Assembly: GCF_013394595.1 (NCBI RefSeq)
Contig: NZ_CP053348.1
Span: forward strand, 930,001-994,000
Length of the DNA stretch: 64,000 nt
Source of the DNA: Winogradskyella forsetii
Lineage (GTDB): Bacteria; Bacteroidota; Bacteroidia; Flavobacteriales; Flavobacteriaceae
Direction of reading: 5' to 3'
Positions 61,492 through 64,000 of this stretch are shown one piece after another. The translations under genes were made by a program, and so were the position numbers. The notes beneath the pieces were generated by a model, which did not search any database, was not told where the DNA came from, and saw only the letters and a program-made list of their open reading frames with translations. Positions within the stretch are counted from its first letter, which is position 1. Each line of letters begins with the position of its first letter.

Positions 61492-62094
61492 ATGAAAACA
61501 CTAAAATTATTAGCAATTACTTTGATCTTAACATGCTCTACTTTGGCTATAAATGCCCAAGGTTACAAAGTTGGTGAGACAGCCACAGACTTTAAACTTG
61601 AGAATATTGATGGTAACATGGTATCCTTATCGGATTACGAAGACGCAAAAGGCTTCATTATTACTTTTACCTGCAATACTTGTCCTTATGCCGTTGCTTA
61701 CGAAGACAGAATAGAAGCTTTAAATAAAAAATATGCCGCCAAGGGTTTTCCTGTAATAGCTATTATGCCAAATAACACTGAGGTTAAACCTGGCGACAAT
61801 ATGGAAGCCATGAAAACAAGAGCTGAAGAAAAAGGTTTCACGTTTCCATACTTAATGGACAAAGATCAGAAGGTTTATCCACAATATGGCGCAACGAAAA
61901 CGCCTCACATGTATGTGTTGCAAAAAACAGATAAAGGTAATGTGGTAAAATATATTGGAGCTATAGACGATAATTATAAGGACGAAGACGCCGTGAAAGA
62001 GACGTATGTAGAAGATGCCGTAGATGCTCTTTTAAATGGCGAAGAGGTTAAAGTGAAAGAGACGAGAGCAATTGGTTGTTCTATAAAGGTTTAA
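61492..62094 (+). CDS. Secreted redoxin (AhpC/TSA-like thioredoxin family)
   Basis: The 200-residue protein has a signal peptide (MKTLKLLAITLILTCSTLAI) and a redoxin domain: TDFKLENIDGNMVSLSDYED, FTCNTCPYAVAYEDRIEALN with a CxxC, PVIAIMPNNTEVKPGDNMEA, and YGATKTPHMYVLQKT with cis-Pro. A third Cys is near the end (GCSIKV). Related proteins have xCPY in place of CNTCPY and act as thiol reductases or peroxidases. It follows the TlpA-like gene by 39 bp and likely shares its transcript. Confidence 0.85.
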   Translation: MKTLKLLAITLILTCSTLAINAQGYKVGETATDFKLENIDGNMVSLSDYEDAKGFIITFTCNTCPYAVAYEDRIEALNKKYAAKGFPVIAIMPNNTEVKPGDNMEAMKTRAEEKGFTFPYLMDKDQKVYPQYGATKTPHMYVLQKTDKGNVVKYIGAIDDNYKDEDAVKETYVEDAVDALLNGEEVKVKETRAIGCSIKV

Positions 62095-62162
62095 TTAACC
62101 CATAATGAAGTAAAATAACCCTGAGTTCTTGAATCAAGTTCAGGATAAACTGTTAAAAAATG

Positions 62163-62193
62163 AATCCGTTGTGTAACACTTCGGATTTTTTTT
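62163..62193 (+). terminator. Terminator after the redoxin gene
   Basis: The stem AATCCG/CGGATT, with additional GTG/CAC pairs inside, is followed by eight T. Confidence 0.65.
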
Positions 62194-62244
62194 CGTCTAT
62201 ATCACAAGGAAATGTTAATTTTGCATAAAATTTAAATACATATA

Positions 62245-62562
62245 ATGGCAAATTTATCACAAGACGATTGGGCAAAACAACTAGAAAAAGATACTAATGC
62301 AGTTGTTTTGGATGTTAGAACACAGGAAGAAGTTGATGAAGGTATGATTCCTAATGCAATTCATTTAGATATTTATAAAGGTCAAGCTTTTGTTGATGAA
62401 CTAGAGGAGTTGGACAAGACCAAAAACTATTATGTGTATTGCAGATCTGGAGGGAGAAGTGGTCAGGCCTGTGGAATAATGAACCAATTAGGTTTTGATA
62501 ATGCCTATAATTTAAAAGGTGGTTTTATGGAATGGCAAGGTGAGGTTGCCAATCAGGAATAA
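62245..62562 (+). CDS. Cytoplasmic rhodanese-like protein
   Basis: The 105-residue single rhodanese domain has VVLDVRTQEEVDEGMIPNAI near the N-terminus and the active-site loop YVYCRSGGRSGQACGIMNQL with the catalytic Cys. It has no signal peptide. It should move sulfane sulfur between thiols or cyanide. The six-residue loop CRSGGR fits single-domain thiosulfate:thiol transferases. A secreted second rhodanese follows. Confidence 0.9.
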   Translation: MANLSQDDWAKQLEKDTNAVVLDVRTQEEVDEGMIPNAIHLDIYKGQAFVDELEELDKTKNYYVYCRSGGRSGQACGIMNQLGFDNAYNLKGGFMEWQGEVANQE

Positions 62563-62655
62563 TAGTTGATAAAAAAGTGATGGAATTTGTGTCTATTATC
62601 TGACTATGGTATAATTTAATAAAAAGTCCTTCCTTAAGGGAAGGTTAGTAGGGGA

Positions 62656-63066
62656 ATGAAAAAAGTTTTGTTAATCTGTTGTCTGATGACAGCATTTTGC
62701 TTTAATGTAAGTTGTATCGATAGTAAGCTAGACAACTCAGAAGTAAAACTGGTCACAGCTGAGGAAATGCAGTCTATTTTAGAATTAGACGACGTGCAGT
62801 TGGTTGATGTGCGCACGCCAGAGGAACATGATGAAATTCATATAGCGAATGCTCAGAATATAGATTTTATGTCTCCAACGTTTGAGGAAGACATTTCTAA
62901 ACTCGATAAAAAGAAACCTGTTATTTTGTATTGTAAATCTGGCGGACGAAGTGCCAAGTGTGCTAAAAAGATGAAAGACGCTGGATTCGAAAAAATATAC
63001 GACCTCGAAGGAGGAATTTCCAAATGGAAACATTCCGATAAACTAGATATTAAAGTTAAATCTTAA
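62656..63066 (+). CDS. Secreted rhodanese-like protein
   Basis: The 136-residue protein has an N-terminal MKKVLLICCLMTAFCFNVSC signal (possible lipobox NVSC) and one rhodanese domain: VQLVDVRTPEEHDEIHIANA, VILYCKSGGRSAKCAKKMKD with catalytic Cys, and YDLEGGISKWK. It would act in the periplasm on persulfides. A palindromic repeat (CCTTCC/GGAAGG) lies directly upstream, so the promoter may be weak or it may rely on readthrough. Confidence 0.9.
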   Translation: MKKVLLICCLMTAFCFNVSCIDSKLDNSEVKLVTAEEMQSILELDDVQLVDVRTPEEHDEIHIANAQNIDFMSPTFEEDISKLDKKKPVILYCKSGGRSAKCAKKMKDAGFEKIYDLEGGISKWKHSDKLDIKVKS

Positions 63067-63077
63067 CTTATAATTTT

Positions 63078-63108
63078 AAACCGAACCTAGTGTTCGGTTT
63101 TTTTTATG
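63078..63108 (+). terminator. Terminator after the secreted rhodanese gene
   Basis: The stem AAACCGAAC/GTTCGGTTT is followed by TTTTT. The following 258 bp up to the DsbD-like gene contain no gene I can see. Confidence 0.85.
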
Positions 63109-63365
63109 AGTGAAACTCTGTATTGAAAAGTTGCGAAGCAATGCATACAAAACCGTTAGTTAAACTCATCCCACTTTTTCAGCGTGACTAGGTTTTATAA
63201 TCTCGACCTTTGGGTCAATTTTCAGGGGTCTAACACTTGCCCAGAGGTTTATTAGCTTTTATTGCCATAATTCTCTTCCTAAATTCTTAAGGTTTTTATA
63301 AATTAGACCACTGTAAATAAATAACAGAAACGCTTCTGTTACATTTGCAAATTAACCTCCTGTAT

Positions 63366-64000
63366 ATGAACTTTAAAAAAGTACTTCTGCTCTGCCTTTT
63401 GGCGTTTTCTTTTTCATTCAATTTGTTTGCCCAAGTTTTTGATCCTGTAAAATGGGAAACTAAAGTTGAAAAGGTATCTGATACTGAATACGATTTAATT
63501 TCTACGGCCACAATCGATTCTGGCTGGCATTTGTATTCGCAAGTGGTACCAGAAGGTGGTCCAATTGCTACGGGATTTTCTTATACAACCAATGCAGATT
63601 TTGAGCTGATTGGCCAAACCTCTGAAGATGAAGGACATGTCGTTGACGATCCGGTTTTTGAAATGAAAATTAAGTTTTTTGAGAACAAGGCCGAGTTTAG
63701 ACAGCGCATTAAGGTTTTAACTAAGGAATTATCTATTGTTGAAGGGGAAGTGGAATTTATGGTCTGTGATGACGAAAAATGTTTACCGCCAACTTATGTT
63801 GACCTCAAATTTAATTTGAAGCCGACGAAAGTCATTGAAGCTGATTCAGAAGATAAAGCTGAGAGTTTTAGGAATTCGGAATCCAAAATATTTGAACCTG
63901 TAAAATGGAATACCTCAGTCGAAAAAATTAGTGATTCTGAATACGTTTTGGTCTCAAAAGCATCCATTGATGAAGGGTGGAAGTTGTATTCCCAAAAAGT
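63366..64000 (+). CDS. DsbD-like thiol:disulfide interchange protein, N-terminal part
   Basis: The frame runs off the right edge after about 211 residues. A signal peptide (MNFKKVLLLCLLAFSFSFNL) leads into a DsbD alpha-like domain (WHLYSQVVPEGGPIATGFSY; FMVCDDEKCLPPTYVDLKF with the two redox Cys). A second copy then begins: IFEPVKWNTSVEKISDSEYV resembles VFDPVKWETKVEKVSDTEYD. So the N-terminal domain is duplicated. The membrane and C-terminal thioredoxin domains are outside the window. It would carry electrons from the cytoplasm to periplasmic thioredoxins such as the TlpA-like protein. Confidence 0.82.
   Translation, partial: MNFKKVLLLCLLAFSFSFNLFAQVFDPVKWETKVEKVSDTEYDLISTATIDSGWHLYSQVVPEGGPIATGFSYTTNADFELIGQTSEDEGHVVDDPVFEMKIKFFENKAEFRQRIKVLTKELSIVEGEVEFMVCDDEKCLPPTYVDLKFNLKPTKVIEADSEDKAESFRNSESKIFEPVKWNTSVEKISDSEYVLVSKASIDEGWKLYSQK

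Noticed and set aside
63107..63365. Integron-like attachment site or gene fragment
   Set aside because: GTTA-type motifs are present but there is no inverted core pair, and no frame of useful length.

Overview
The window looks like chromosomal DNA from a marine-type member of the Flavobacteriaceae (Bacteroidota). The evidence is AT-rich DNA, a secreted nuclease with a type IX secretion (Por) C-terminal tail, class II and class III glutamine synthetases side by side, a fused IcmF-type acyl-CoA mutase, DUF3078, DUF4197 and DUF1684 proteins, promoters with the Bacteroidota -7 box TAnnTTTG, and many short palindromic intergenic repeats. I saw no rRNA, tRNA, CRISPR array, phage or intact transposase.

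Layout. 1-1916: an ECF sigma factor with a TPR/membrane partner and the start of a secreted TPR protein, all on the minus strand. 1917-2883: a gene-poor stretch with one conserved-looking 50-residue peptide gene. 2884-13965: nuclease, CaCA antiporter, divergent GSII/GSIII pair, small secreted protein, beta-barrel protein, purM-like gene, DUF3078 protein, and an ABC ATPase with a small membrane protein. 14046-14236: a MITE-like element. 14283-33735: housekeeping genes (prfA, pyrF, purU, icmF, ypdA, kdsA, typA) mixed with small secreted proteins, an Lrp regulator, an MFS exporter behind a leader-peptide attenuator, and decayed sequence. 33831-52289: a mosaic surface-polysaccharide locus with glycosyltransferases, FdtA/FdtB-type amino-sugar enzymes, two flippases, two Fe(II)/2-oxoglutarate oxygenases, a FemAB-like transferase and a broken methyltransferase gene at its edge. 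52293-59633: ftsE and the tryptophan operon trpL-E-G-D-C-F-B. 59753-64000: a thiol-redox group with MarR/YceI, TlpA-like, redoxin, two rhodaneses and a DsbD-like protein.

How it works together. The trp operon makes tryptophan from chorismate, but trpA is not in the window. It is preceded by a 17-residue leader with three consecutive Trp codons and an intrinsic terminator, so attenuation is very likely. The two glutamine synthetases serve ammonium assimilation. The polysaccharide locus probably builds a repeat unit containing a 3-amino-3,6-dideoxyhexose (FdtA plus FdtB) that is flipped by Wzx-type proteins.

Most notable: (1) a 25-codon leader ORF plus terminator ahead of an MFS exporter, with segments able to form competing hairpins; (2) the trp leader with a near-ideal promoter; (3) an intergenic-type palindromic repeat apparently translated in frame inside IcmF; (4) trp spacers filled with repeats that touch or nearly touch start codons, including a heptanucleotide array at trpC; (5) several gene-decay events: an in-frame TGA, a deleted and frameshifted methyltransferase, and a coding-like remnant beside icmF. 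All product names rest on reading motifs by eye; no database search was possible.
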